Source of the DNA: Brachynemurus nebulosus
Lineage: Eukaryota; Arthropoda; Insecta; Neuroptera; Myrmeleontidae
Direction of reading: 5' to 3'
DNA length: 64,000 nt
Assembly: GCA_035578155.1 (NCBI GenBank)
Contig: JAPWDM010000008.1
Coordinates: 19,660,842-19,724,841 of the forward strand
Position 1 is the first letter of the stretch, and each line of letters opens with the position of its first letter. Shown here piece by piece: positions 22,140-34,536 of this stretch. A program made the translations under genes and the position numbers. The notes beneath the pieces were generated by a model, which had not been told where the DNA came from, made no database searches, and was given only the letters and a program-made list of their open reading frames with translations.

Positions 22140-23722
22140 CTTACAAGGAAAGGGCAAGAAGTCGAAAATTCAAAAAAATCTGAAAATTTGTAGGTATATA
22201 GAGGGTGGCTACCTAGTAACATAAAAAATATCAGTTGCTGCTAAAAAACATTTTTAAGGAGTGAAACATCCCCTCAAATTTGGGACTCAAAAATTTAAAA
22301 ATCGATGAAATTTTGTTTATAGGTAACTTAAAAAGTTCTAGTAACAAATATAACATTATTTTTTGCATTTACACATTTTTAAGGATTGAAACCACCCCTC
22401 AACTGTATAATTAAAATTTAAAAATTGGTGATATTTTGCTTATATATACTATACAGAGCTCTAATAATAAACATAACATTATTTTTTGTATCTACAAATT
22501 TTTAAGGGTTGACACCACCCCTTCAAATGTGTACTTAACAATTTATAAATTGATGATATTTTGTTTATATATACTATATAGGGCTCTAGTAGTAAATATA
22601 ACATTATTTTTTGTATATATAAATTTTTAGGGGTTGAAACTACCCCTTAATATGTGTACTTAAAAATTTATAAATTTATGATATTTTGCTTACATATACT
22701 ATACAGAACTCTAGTAGTAAATATAACATTATTGTTTGCATCCACAAATTTTCAAACCACCCCTTCAAGTGCGTACCTAAAAATTTGAAAATTGGCGATA
22801 TTGTATTTACATATATTACATAGAGACCTAACGATAAATATATTATAATTATATTCTTTCACAGAGTTCTAGGGAGTGAAACACCCCCTCGAAGTTGTAA
22901 ACTAAAAATTTCAAGACTGACAAAATTTTGTTTACATATACAACAAACACAACAATTTTACAATAAATATAATAATAATGTGTAAAATTAGCAATACAGA
23001 TAGCTTTTAAGTAGTGTATATTAGACTACAGTGTAGTACATGTAAACAAAATTTCATCAATTTTTGCTTCTAATTTCCACTTTGGAAAGGATATTTAACC
23101 ACTATAAATGTATGGAAGCAAAAAAATATTATTAATCCATTTTTATGTGGTGATATTATGTGAATAAAATCTCGGAATTTTTAAACTTTCGACTGCTGAA
23201 GGGGTGATTGCACCCCGTTAAAAATGTGAAGGTATAAAAAATAATATTATATTTATTACTAAAATTCTGTATAGTATATATAAATAAAATTGCGTCAATT
23301 TAAATTTTCTAAGCACACACTTGAAGGGGTGGTTTCACCACTTAAAAATGTGTGGACGCAAAAAATAATGTTTTGTTTAGTTATATTTATTATTAGAATT
23401 TCGTATAAAGTGTAAAAACAAAATATCATCAATTTTTAAACTTTTAAGTACTCATATGAAGGGGTGGTTTCAACCCCTAAAAATTTGTAGTTGCAAAAAA
23501 TAATGTTATATTTGTTACTAGAACTTTTTAAGGTACGTATAAACAAAATTTCATCGATTTTTAAATTTTTGAGTTCCAAATTTGAGGGGATGTTTCACCC
23601 CTTAAAAACGTTTTTTAACAGCAACTGATATTTTTTATGTTATTAGCTAGCCAGTCTCTCTCTACATACTGACAAAGTTTCAGATTTTTTTGAATTTTAG
23701 ATTCTTGCCCTTTCCTTGTTAG
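22140..23722. repeat. Family B foldback, copy 1
   Basis: The ends are CTTACAAGGAAAGGGCAAGA and the inverted TTGCCCTTTCCTTGTTAG. The left half contains head-to-tail subunits of about 124 bp, each with TAACATTATTTTTTGCAT-like sequence (22351, 22474, 22599, 22724) and a palindromic GGGGTTGAAACCACCCCTTC-like core; the right half repeats them in reverse. No coding frame is present; the open frames are read-through of the subunits. Class unknown; the architecture is that of foldback elements. Confidence 0.8.
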
Positions 23723-23736
23723 GTAGTAAAATAAAT

Positions 23737-23796
23737 AAGCAATTTCATGGTTGTCGTAGATAAATAACTTTATCTACGACTACCATGAAATTGCTT
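23737..23796. repeat. Short perfect-type hairpin
   Basis: AAGCAATTTCATGGTTGTCG and GATAAATAACTTTATC form a palindrome of about 60 bp ending CGACTACCATGAAATTGCTT, with one mismatch. The core TAGTCGTAGATAAAG also occurs near 25520 and 25905, and inverted at 21895. Confidence 0.7.
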
Positions 23797-24461
23797 GTTT
23801 ATTGTACAAAATACTAGCTAAGTAAGCGACGTTTTACATACAGCCACATATCCAGTTGTACAAAAAATGTTCCTTTACACGCATGAATAATAAAAATAAC
23901 AAAGCCTACTACACTTTTATTAATTCTTATAATTATTATATACTTGCTGAGCCGGTCACACGTTGCTGTGGCTCAGTAGTTATAATTGATTGAATTAATG
24001 TTTTCTTATCATTTTAAACGATACACTACACAATTATAACACAATATACAGTAGAATTATAAAAATCATTGACATCGTGAACATAAACAAATATGACGTG
24101 GAATAGAATGTATAATCTAGAAATCGAAACACAGCGCCATCAACCGGGTATCTATACAACTTAGATGTCAAAGGATGATAGATTAAATTATAGGTAAAAT
24201 TTATAGGTCAATTCAATCACATATTCCAAAATTCTGTGCAAAATGAATTATTTATAGCACTTGACCCTGCTCGCCCAATGACTCTAAAATAACTATCTTC
24301 ATATATTATTAGCATGGCTAATTTCCGCACCGTAAGAACTTAGTATGGGTACCTATACTAACAGTTTTAGAATTGTTTCTATTTTAGGCCCTTCAAGTTA
24401 CCAAGGCAATGGAAAACCATTTTAACGTTACTTTTATCTTTCACAGAGATCTCAACAGTAC
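23797..24461. other. Anonymous DNA with a family J remnant
   Basis: No gene seen. At about 24215-24330 a segment (AAAATTCTGTGCAAAATGAATTATTTATAG, then CTCGCCCAATGACTCTAAAATAA) resembles others near 25315, 44280-44360 and 57070-57115. I label it family J: a short dispersed repeat of unknown origin. Confidence 0.45.
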
Positions 24462-24465
24462 TTAA

Positions 24466-25194
24466 GGAGTTAGGTGGGTTTGAAAATTTCAAATAAACCA
24501 TCTTTTTCTCTTTGTTTTATTAAATAGTACAACATGTTTAAAATATTCTTCTAAAATTTCAAATTGATCCGAGTAAAATTCTAAGAGATAGACCCTTCGG
24601 AAGTTCCGTCCATCAGGCCACGTCAGTGCAACGCAGTACACTTAAAACGCGTTTATCTCAAAACTCAATTTTTTAAGTCGGTGGACATGATTTCTCGAAA
24701 AGTTATGAAGCGATTTTGTTCAAATTTTGCACACATCTTTGAAATAACATTATCTAGTCATTGAATGAAGGATTTGATTTCATTTTTATTACAACTAATT
24801 TTTTTGGAGCCAATACATGGCGAAAATTTGACCAAAAAATGTGTTTTTTGTTCAAAGTCTTACAAAAATTCAAATTTTAATTTTTTTTCCTTCGTCCAAT
24901 AACGAGCTTTATCCATGTACTAACGAAATATTTTTGATTTTTTGATTTTAAATGAACCAATAATGAGTTATACTGTCCACGGCAAGAGCATTTTTTTTTT
25001 TTTTGAGACGTCAAGGGAGATGAGGTACCAACGGCTGAGTTTTCGGAATTTTTAAATAAAAATTTCACAAAATACTATTTAAATATATGTATCTTTGATA
25101 TGCTGAATTGTTTAAATAAAATATATGATTGTATATATTAAAAAAAAAATAGTAAAAATACCCTTTTTTGAACCGCTGAAACCCACCTAAACCC
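24466..25194. mobile_element. TTAA-flanked MITE, copy type 1
   Basis: Flanked by TTAA on both sides (24462-24465; 25195-25198). Ends read GGAGTTAGGTGGGTTT and, inverted, GGGTTTAGGTGGGTTT. TTAA duplication points to piggyBac-type elements. At 729 bp and with no transposase, it is non-autonomous. The open frame at 24877-25068 has no recognisable motif. Confidence 0.65.
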
Positions 25195-25198
25195 TTAA

Positions 25199-25600
25199 GT
25201 AAAAACTGTCAAATTTCTTCCGTTTTTTAATTTGCGCCCTATTTGGTGTAACTGACGGACAATGTGACCACTTGTCCATTTAAATTTTATATTCTGAAAT
25301 TTTCTAGAAAATCTATTCCTCATGTTCGCTTCGCTAGCTCGACGACTCTAAAGTATTACTCATATTTTCAAGTCATGTTCACATTTTTATAGCATATCTA
25401 ATTTTCATATGTATGGAATTTGCTGAAAACAGCAGAAGTGCCAATTGATGATAATTGGACAATCCAATTGTTTATTTCTTTATAGGATGCAAATAGTATT
25501 TTGCATTGTAGATAAGTAATTTCATAGTAGTCGTAGGTAAAAATATTATAGGTGGTATCTATAGAAATACTTCTTAATACTTGTAGCACAGAACCGCTTT
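25199..25600. other. Anonymous DNA with family J remnant
   Basis: TTCGCTTCGCTAGCTCGACGACTCTAAAGTA-like sequence at 25325-25360 matches family J. A K-type motif (AATTTCATAGTAGTCGTAGG) lies at about 25511. No gene. Confidence 0.4.
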
Positions 25601-25666
25601 GATCACACAGAACAAAATTTGATCAAAATCAGTTCAGTAGTTTCGGAGCAAACATTTTGGCATGAG

Positions 25667-25670
<4 letters not shown>
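25600..25670 (+). repeat. LINE/SINE-like tail segment
   Basis: ACAAAATTTGATCAAAATCAGTTCAGTAGTTTCGGAGCA-like sequence (25613-25650) is the familiar pre-terminal block of many insect LINE/SINE 3' ends. It runs directly into a TA array. Confidence 0.4.

Positions 25671-25729
<59 letters not shown>
25671..25729. repeat. (TA)n microsatellite
   Basis: About 59 bp of TA following the LINE/SINE-like block. Confidence 0.95.
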
Positions 25730-25730
<1 letters not shown>

Positions 25731-25774
25731 TTATACAGTGATATAAATTCTGTACAAAAATTTTACCTAGCAAC

Positions 25775-25950
25775 TGAATGTTTACCTTTGTTTTTAATAA
25801 ATTTCTTTATTAAAAATTTATAAATGTTTTTAATACTATATAATTTGAATGTATTGATATTTGTAGATTTGTATCAAATTTTTATCGTTTATTGTGAATT
25901 TATGTTAGTCGTAGATAAAGTAGAGTACGTGGGTGATTACATTTTTTAGG
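25775..25950 (-). repeat. Family K, inner part of right arm
   Basis: The reverse complement matches 21890-22015: TACTTTATCTACGACTAACA, AAATTTGATAC and TTTATTAAAAACAAA. The match stops abruptly near GTAATC at 25950. Confidence 0.55.
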
Positions 25951-27114
25951 TCCTTCAAAAAATTAAAGTTGTCTCCACAATCAGGAAGGTTAAAACTATA
26001 TACAGAATGAAGATACTGTCATTTATTTTATTTAAATAAAGTATATAACTCCTATTTAGATGAACTACCTACATTTACTTTAACTTTTGATTTAATTTCT
26101 TTTATAAAAATGGTGTCAAACTTTTGTTGCAGTTCTAAAACGCATGTCCCTATTATGTATTGCTTGGAACTATAACGGTTTTTAAAAATAAGTTTACTGA
26201 AACCACACAATTTTATAAATAAAAAAGAGAGGTAAATTGTTACGCATGGTAATTAGAAAGTTAAATTTTATGTATCTGCAGAATTACTTTTTTTTTGGGG
26301 GGGGGGGGGGTGACGAAAAATTGTTGTGAAAATTTGAGTATCCTTCGTCACAACTGCCAAATATTGCTATAAGTTTAAAAAAAAAAAGGTGAAAGGGTCA
26401 TGTTTTTGGTGGAACGAAACGCCAAAAACGATAGAACATAAAGCGAAAGTCAAATCAAGTGATTGACATTGAGAGCTTGTCATTTTTTTACATCAAGCAA
26501 GAAGACAGGCTGCATGTGTTCATTGAGTGTATCCTTCGTCACAGCTTTTTCTAGTATGTTTTTTACGAATTTAAAATCGTTTTTACATAAATATTATTTG
26601 TAATAATGTAAGCTTCACGATAAACTGAAGTTTTCGATCTAAATGATCGCTGTTCACTATTAATAACGATTTTGTTGGAAAATTGTATCCTTCGTCACGG
26701 TAGAATGTGACGATGAAAGACATGAAAGTGGCGAAGGATACGATAATAAAATAAGTATATATTTATTATATTACTGTTTGTATATCAAAACTTTTTAGTT
26801 AACTATTGATTAATTTGGTCAAATTTCCTAATCAATTTTTTATATCATAAAAAAACAGAAACAACCACACTCTTCAATTTTTCGCAAATCAGACAAAAAA
26901 CCAACTTTTTAAATTTTATTATTTAAATTTAATTTAAACATTTTCTTCTGTCTGGATTCTGTAATCCGCAAAAAGATATTGGTTTTAATATGAAACCGCG
27001 CTGCTGGTCTGTAGATACCGAATCTATGATAATTTTCCTACATTCTTCTCGCCTAAAATCTACTAAATGGCTTTCCTGCTTTTTTTTTTTTTTTATCGTT
27101 GAGACCTTTAAAGT
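25951..27114. mobile_element. Insertion in family K with repeated TATCCTTCGTCAC (family H)
   Basis: This 1.16-kb segment splits the right arm of K. Inside, GTATCCTTCGTCAC occurs exactly at 26338, 26529 and 26685, and in reverse as GTGGCGAAGGATAC at 26729; a partial reverse copy (GTGACGAA) lies at 26310. A G-run of 14 lies at 26297-26310. No transposase or other frame was seen. The repeated short motif resembles the layout of family C. The exact ends were not determined. Confidence 0.45.
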
Positions 27115-27190
27115 AGAACCACCTACGTAACTCGGTTGTAAGACATATTACACACTCACGCAATTACGCACTCGCCGCTATGCAATTTAC
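27115..27190 (-). repeat. Family K, outer part of right arm
   Basis: The reverse complement GAGTGTGTAATATGTCTTAC and AACCGAGTTACGTA matches 21850-21890 of the left arm. Its inner partner lies at 25775-25950. Confidence 0.55.
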
Positions 27191-28510
27191 AACCTCAATA
27201 ACGTAATATACTATTTTGTAACAGTTTTAACGTAACAATATATTTTATGATGACCATTGAACATTGGCCTTGTGCATTGACCTTTTTTGAAAAAATCATT
27301 TCAAGATATTTCCTACGGTACAGATCATAAATACGAGTTTCTGGATAGAAAATTTCTGAATCTAAACGTAGAGATAGGTTGAAATTAAAATTTGATACCG
27401 AATTATATTTCAATTTTTCAAAGACTTAAACGTGTTGAATTAACATTCTACGTAACAATCAAATTAAATTACGACTGATATGGAATTATAAACACTGTTA
27501 AGGCTATAGAGAAACAAGAAATATATTTCTTACCCTCCTCGGGTAATTAAGCGTCCAAAGTGTTTCATTTGAAAATTTCATTTAATGTCTTGAGAAAAAT
27601 TTTTAGAAAGTTACCTTTATTGTAAATTGGTCCTCCTTAAGATTGTGCTATTTTAGGATTTTTGGTTTTCGAAATTTTAGTGTAAATGATACTAAACTTT
27701 GATACTAATTAAAACCTGAAATCTTTGCACCAAAAAATACAAGACATCTTCGAAGTTTAGGAAGTTATAAAAATTTACTTGACTCTGTTGTCTATTATTA
27801 CATCAACATAAATTTAATAGACTAAATTCGAAAATATATATTCACATTTACCGACTGAATGAAACGACTTTTTATCTAGAATATATGTAGAGCAGTTTCC
27901 TAACGGATAATTGGTCATTACATTTGATGAGAGCACTCTATATATTGCTACCATATATTGATTAACTATTAACACGTTAAAATGTTTCTTTAATTGTCAG
28001 AAGATTAACCCCATTAAAACTTTCACACACACGGACCAAACGGACTAATGTGCAAAGATTTTTACACACGTTCACAATTTCACTGCTTCTATATAATTTG
28101 ACTTGTATATATGTATGTGGGTGTAATATAGAAACATTTCTAACCGATGAATTGTCCCAAACATTTACTCTCTCTTAAATGGAAGATTTACATGCATAAT
28201 AAACATTATACGTAAACAAAGATAAGCAATAATTGTACACAAGTTTACATATTCTCTATAACCTCGACCCCGTATATTCAATTTAATCCGACTGTTTTTG
28301 TTTAGTTAATTGGACTTTTAATTTGTTGTCAACTTTTATTTTAGGTTTAGCATTGTAGGGATATTTTATATTTACCGTAACTGCTACAGTCAAACCCATT
28401 AATAGTAAACTTAAAGGGCATAAACATGAATTATAAAACTGAAGGTAAATTATTTTGGATCTGTCAAGATAGATTTACCTTTTCACTGATTCTATCCATC
28501 AAATTTCTGT
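27191..28510. other. Anonymous AT-rich DNA
   Basis: No gene, RNA or repeat recognised. Confidence 0.6.
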
Positions 28511-28511
28511 T

Positions 28512-29246
28512 CCAAAAGTAGCAAGGTCACTGCAGTTCTATACCAAAAGTAGCAAGGTGATGGTGGTACTATACTAAAAGTAAGAAGGTAACAGCGGTTC
28601 TGTGCTACAAGTAGAAAGTTACAGCGATTCTGTACCAAAAGCAGTAAGGTTACGGCAGTTCTTTACCAAAAGTAGTAAGGCTACAGATGTTCGGTACTAC
28701 AGCTAGTAAGGTTACAGCGATTCTGCACTTAAGGTAGTAAGGTTACAGTGTACTGAAAGTAGTAAGATTAAAGTGGTTCTTTACCAATTCATTTACGAAG
28801 ACGAGAAAAAATCACACATTTTTCATTAGAATAATTAATTTAAAACATAAAAAACGTCAACAATGTGCAGTTAAGATTCTGTACTATATCTAGTAAGGCT
28901 ACTGCAGTTCTGCACTAAAAGTAGCAAGGTTACACCGGTTTTGTACTGCAAGTAGTAGGATTCCAGCGGTTCTACACCAAATGTAGTAAGGTTGCAACGG
29001 TTCTGTATTACAATTAATCAAGTTACAGCGATTCTATACCGAAAGTAGTATGGCTGTAGGTTTTGTACTACAAGTGGTAAGACTACAGTGATTCTGTGCC
29101 GAAAACAATAAAGTAACAGTGATTCTGTACTGAAAGTAGTAAGGCTACAAGGGTTCTGTACTATAAGTAGCAAGGCTACGTCGATTCTGTATCCAAAGTA
29201 GCAAGGATATAGCAGTGTTTTACCAAAAGTAGTAAGGTTACAGCAG
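28512..29246 (+). repeat. 31-bp minisatellite, about 21 degenerate units
   Basis: The unit is approximately GTAGTAAGGTTACAGCGATT plus CTGTACCAAAA. About nine units occupy 28512-28787 and about twelve 28864-29246. The two blocks are separated by a spacer with TTTACGAAGACGAGAAAAAA and CACACAT, and that spacer recurs after the second block (29250-29282), suggesting a higher-order duplication. Thirty-one is not a multiple of three, so the array is not coding. An inverted relative is at 57238-57430. Confidence 0.85.
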
Positions 29247-29321
29247 AAATTGATTTACGAAGACGAAATAAAACCACACATCAGTATGGGATATTCCATT
29301 CGAATTATAACTTTATAGTAT

Positions 29322-29364
29322 AAAATACTCCTGTCGCAGCACCTGCATAACATAGCGAATTTCC
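29322..29364 (+). repeat. Family D-related end fragment
   Basis: AATACTCCTGTCGCAGCACC and TGCATAACATAGCGAATTTCC match the outer end of the palindrome at 13248. The rest is missing. Confidence 0.65.
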
Positions 29365-31790
29365 AGAGATTGGACACTGACGGATTTCATATAACAACCT
29401 GTATCTATCTACAATAGTTTTACCTATACAATGTTTGTAGAGGTAAGAAAAAAAAATTAAATTTCAAACAATACAAGTTATATTTACAATCTGATTCATA
29501 ACAAATTCTAAATTTGTACAGCTACTGAATGAAATCTTTAAAAACAGAATCAAATCGGTAAATAATCAATTATTAAGTTAATCAACATTAAACAATCAAA
29601 ACAAATTATCAATAAATTAAATTAACCAATTAACCAATCGACAAATATAAATTCCAAAACTATTACAGCTAGCTGTTCGATAACAATTAAACAGAAAAAT
29701 ATTACCTGATGAAAAGGTGTGAAAATTTTAAACATAATACTATACTGGATATTTACATATTATACAAAACATTTACATACGTAAGAGCAAGTTTGGGAGA
29801 AACGAATGATTAATTATAAATAAACTTAATACTAATAAATAATAAAAAAAAAAATAATTGAATTAATCACAAAAGAATGCAAAATAAATTTTGATACATA
29901 CAACTGCTACAATAACATGAAATTAAATTTCATTAGAACAAAACTTACGTTTTACTTAAATATCACTAAATATTATTGGCGTCAAAATATAGAAATATTA
30001 AAGTGTTAAACAATAACTACACTATTTTTCTCCCATCGTTGCCCGAACGTATTATTGTTATAATGACATAGTTTGAATACTTAAATAAATCGAGCAACAA
30101 CCATGCCCACCTAACCTGGAGGGCCAAGTGATCGCGTGGTAATGGGCGTCTATCTCACCGTCCCATTGTCCACTAAAATTACTTTAAATACCAAATGTCA
30201 GAAGGACACTTGCAAACTAATTACCCGTACGTATAAGTGAAACTCACTGCCTGCTGGCTGACTGTGTTCTATCTGATTGCTCTTATCAGCTAACTTAAAT
30301 CGGTTTGCCTTATTGTTAAAAGTCGCTTGCGCACTACGTCATAGAAAACTCTAGAAAGATATTATTTATTGATGCATTACATAATACATATGCATTGTTA
30401 ATAATTATTTATTAAGTATATTTTGAATTATACATATGTATGATGTTAATCATAAATAGAACAGGGCCGGAATGCAAATGGATTTTAAATTTTCTGAAAC
30501 AATTTTAATAAAATTATATTGAAACTTTTATATGCAAAATATTAAATACATTTAAAATACGTTGCATTATAGTAGTAGTATTAATTTGATAACATTACTC
30601 TGTTCTTGTCAGTGCAGTGAAATTTTTTCTGTTTGCATTCCTTAGCTTTTCTTAATTTTTAGTGTTCTGTGTCAAAGTTGCCAAATCGAACACTTATTCA
30701 ATTACTTTAGCGTCCGTCCGTTTATCACAGGCGATTTTCCATTAAAAATTTTCAAACCTGAAAGTTAGTTTCATAGAGTAATCCTAAAAGTAAAAAGAAA
30801 AGTTTAAATGGTAGCTTAAAAATGGCTACCCTCAATCCTTATTATCAAATTCGCTACGAAAATTCTGAAAACTTTTCATGAACATTGTAAATGAGATATA
30901 GATCGAACGAAAATTATTGAGACTGAACTTTTTTACGTAATTTCCTAGATACATAAAAAGAAAATTCGTCGACACATCTTGCTTTATCAAGATGTTGTTA
31001 TCCAATAATTGTCAATATTATGTTAAACTTTTGAATGCCTTAAAAAGTGAATTCCCAAAGCAAAAGAAGAAGTGAGGAATAATTGATAATCTATATGCGC
31101 AAAATACGCATAAAGATTATCAATTGTTTCTTGCTATATATTATAAATACGCAAAAATTTATAATCTTCAAAATATTTATATTCCATATTTCTAAGAGTA
31201 CTTAAGTATTCGTAGAAATAATAGATTTAGAAAATCCTAAGAAACTGGCAAAAAGTTTTTTTTTTGGCAAAGTATTATTTATTTATCTATGTTTTATAAC
31301 AAATAGTGCCGCTAATTTCTAACTATTGAAAGAAAACAGGTGACCCGCATTGATATATTCAGTAAATATTTTTATTTCTTTCTGGCAAAGGTAAACAGGC
31401 CAAAATAAAAACACAGTGGTTCTAAAATGTGGAATTTTAGTTCATTTTAGAGATAAAATTTATTCGGCAGGAAAAATGCTTTGTATATCCTCATATTCCA
31501 TTGCATCAAACAACAACAATAACAGGTGATAGTACGGAACACTGTTTGCGCAAGAACAACTTGCACTTGGCGACTTGTTACTTTTATTTTATTTACACTT
31601 ACCTACACTCTTATTTACTTTTCATTGTTAATTAGAAGCAACAAACAGAACAAAAATTGTTTCTACAAATAATTTGGTTCTAAGAAAGAAATAGATTTAT
31701 GTTATGTTTTTTCGAAAAGGTTTCCAATAGCAAATAAGTAATGTTTGTTAGACAACCTATATATCTTTATAATGAAAATTTTGATCGGTA
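29365..31790. other. Anonymous DNA; slightly GC-richer patch at 30100-30340
   Basis: No gene recognised. The patch at 30100-30340 is of mixed composition and includes TTGCTCTTATCAGC (a GATA-type site) but no start codon, splice context or protein motif that I can defend. The remainder is AT-rich. Confidence 0.5.
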
Positions 31791-31794
31791 CAGA

Positions 31795-31820
31795 ATTTGC
31801 GACATCTACGTCGCAAATTT
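31795..31820. repeat. Small perfect hairpin
   Basis: GAATTTGCGAC, a six-base loop (ATCTAC), then GTCGCAAATTTC. No T-run follows, and nothing suggests a terminator in this eukaryotic context. Confidence 0.6.
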
Positions 31821-31892
31821 CGTTTCTTTTAACAAATAAAATACTTCTGAAGGTAAGAAATAAAGGGGTACATTAAAGCAAAAAAAAGAAAC

Positions 31893-32110
31893 TATACCTC
31901 TTTTCAGATAAAACTGATCATGAGTTTTCGATAAAAAATTAAATAATTCTTATATTTGAAACAAATCGATCTTCTATTCTTTTCTAAAAATAAACTGAAA
32001 AAATTTAAAATTTACATAAATGCAATAATAAAAGAGATAAAGCCAAGAAAACGGAAATTATTTAAATTCAAAGTTACGAAGCATGGTTAAATTTAACTGA
32101 AATAAACCAT
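31893..32110 (+). repeat. Family L direct repeat, copy 1
   Basis: It is nearly identical over about 218 bp to 40875-41092 in the same orientation, beginning ACTATACCTCTTTTCAGATA and ending near GAAGCATGGTTAAATTTAAC. The homology starts and stops sharply on both sides, as expected of a mobile or LTR-like unit; no coding sequence is adjacent. Confidence 0.8.
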
Positions 32111-33083
32111 ATTTATTGTTGTTATGTTTGGAATAAACTAATTAAACTTAACGATAATTATTGACAAATAGTCGTATTTATGTAGAAAATTGAGTTATCT
32201 ATAGACATGATTTTTAAATAATTTTGTTGAATAAGTAAAAATTACAATGAACAGTGCAACAAAGTAAACGACACACTAAAATATTTGATTTAATTTTTTG
32301 AAGATGATTTGTACCTTTTTAGAAATTCAGTTCTCCGGAACCCTTATGAATTCGTTATGTCTGTCTCTCCGCCTGTCTATCAGTATATGATATGGCCATA
32401 ATTGTTACATCTTTCAGCCTATGAAAATACATGCTACAGGTACCAGTCTCAATTAATATTAGGCAAAAAAAAATTTTTCTTGTGTCGGTAAAGTATGTTG
32501 AGAAACTGAGGAAACGAAAAATATAGAAAACAGTTGGGTCAAGCAGTGTAAAATTTTACACAAGGGTAATTGTTACACAATAATTTAATTTTACACAAAA
32601 TTGTTGGTTTTAAAAATGTAAAATTTTGCATAGCGGTATTTTGCATGTAATACTGGGAAGCACTAAGAAAGGTTGTTTATAAATTCATCTCTAAAGGGGT
32701 AAAATAAGGAAATAAAATTTATATAAAAAACCTCTGAGTCTATAAACGTGAAATTTTACAAGGGGATTCCTCATATAAAACAGGCGAGCATCAAGAAGGA
32801 ATTTTTAGAAATTCATTCTCGGCTGATACCACAAATTACCACGGTGTATCACTTCTAATTCGGTATCAGACTTTCATGTTCTGTATCATTTGGTGAACTA
32901 CGTACGCAATTTCAGCAAATTCAACTATATTGGAGACTAACTCTTATCCAACAGTAATTACCTTTCCACAACTTTTCAAATATTAAAATTGTACTAACTT
33001 TACCATCCCACGTAGATACATTAATTGCAAAATCATTGGAGATTAATGGTATATTTTTAATGTCACCTGCAAACTAGTTAACA
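32111..33083. other. Anonymous AT-rich DNA
   Basis: TGTAAAATTTTACACAAGGG-type segments repeat weakly around 32550-32770. No gene seen. Confidence 0.5.
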
Positions 33084-33260
33084 TAAATGAAACAAAATTA
33101 CTTTGCTAAATCCACTATAATTTCTTTTAATGTAAAAACCCGTTTTTAACCATTACATCCATTAACGAACACTGTCCGTTGATGGCCGAAATGGTTGAAA
33201 ACGCGTTCACACATCAAAAGGAAATATAGTGGATTTAGCAAAGTAATTTTGTTTCATTTA
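33084..33260. repeat. Inverted repeat, 38-bp arms
   Basis: AAATGAAACAAAATTACTTT then GCTAAATCCACTATA at 33084 is mirrored by TATAGTGGATTTAGCAAAGT then AATTTTGTTTCATTT at 33222. The loop contains TTGATGGCCGAAATGGTTGAAAACG-like sequence with a CGAAA box, possibly another Penelope-type remnant. Confidence 0.7.
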
Positions 33261-34150
33261 TTTACAATGAATTTCATCAAAATAAAGCTCACAACAATTA
33301 ATCAGTTACTATGTGGTTTTAACTGTTTTCAAACACACAATTTGTTGCAATCACAATTCTTGTTAGCCAATTTTCTTTACTCCATGTGTTCAATACCTGC
33401 GACTTTCATATACATACTTTTAATCATACATATACATGTAAAAGCTACATAGGAGATAATTTCTAAAGACCGGAGGGAATTATACCAATGAATAGGTATA
33501 ATACGAAAAGAAGCAAGAAACGTACACACTAGCGGACAAATGTTTGATGTGTATTGCGTACATATACTTTAAATATCTACTAATAATATGTACAGGGAAA
33601 TACAGAAAATGTTACGGGTGTTTAAATGTCAAATACACATATCTTTACGGAAACTTACCTGTAGGAATTCATAAAAATATAGAAAATAGTATACCTTCTT
33701 ATAAATTCCATTTATTAGTTAGTATTTATGAGCACTGTATAATATGTAATTAGTATTTATAAAAAAAGAAACAGGGAAGAAATTGCGAATTGTATAGGTT
33801 TATTGAAGATATATACTGCCTTGTAAAAGAAATGACAGTGGATAAAGAAAGACCGTACGCAATAGTATATTATATACCGATGGACTAAAGATTAAAGTGT
33901 AATTTATAATTCCATGTATGAAGTTTGTTGCCTGTAAGGGCTCGAGGGAGAATTTAAAATCATAAAAATTAAGAAAAAAATTATTTAGATATCATTCAAA
34001 TTGTATGTTATAATAATGCATCAACTATAACTTAATAAATCAATCGAATTATTCGACACAATAAACTGTTTATCTTTATCTACAAGTTTGAATTTATTAT
34101 TTTAAATTAGTTGGCAACGCTATTTAACTTAAATTTTGCTTGCTAACTGG
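33261..34150. other. Anonymous AT-rich DNA
   Basis: No gene or repeat recognised. Confidence 0.55.
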
Positions 34151-34154
34151 TAAT

Positions 34155-34275
34155 GCTCTATAAATTCTGCTTGTTCATTGGATTAAAAACGGGAGCAAAA
34201 GTATTCTTAGTCCCTCTAGACTAAAAGTGACACTTTACTCCCAATTTGGGGGAATAAATCATGCATTTTTCTTTT
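34155..34275 (+). repeat. Family E dispersed repeat, copy 2
   Basis: It aligns with the reverse complement of 5515-5665. A small inverted pair (TTTTTGAAGTTGGTGAC at 34411, GACAGCGACTTCAAAAACTG at 34482) follows and may be part of the same element. Confidence 0.5.
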
Positions 34276-34536
34276 CTTTAAGTGCTGATATGACTTATAA
34301 AAGAAAAGCTTTTTAAGAGCAAAATAAATCCGATACCAAAATAATAAAAATACTGAAAATTATGAAAAAATATTACGCCATAAATTGAAACATAAATATA
34401 AACTGATAGTTTTTGAAGTTGGTGACAAGCCAACTGAATTAGATTTAATGTTACTATAAAGCTGTAATCACAACTGCTGGTTTGACAGCGACTTCAAAAA
34501 CTGTCACTTCATACTTATAATTTGCTTTATTGCGTA

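Noticed and set aside
30100..30340. Possible tRNA-derived SINE or promoter (GGCCAAGTGATCGCGTGG)
   Set aside because: No recognisable A/B boxes at proper spacing and no second copy in the window.
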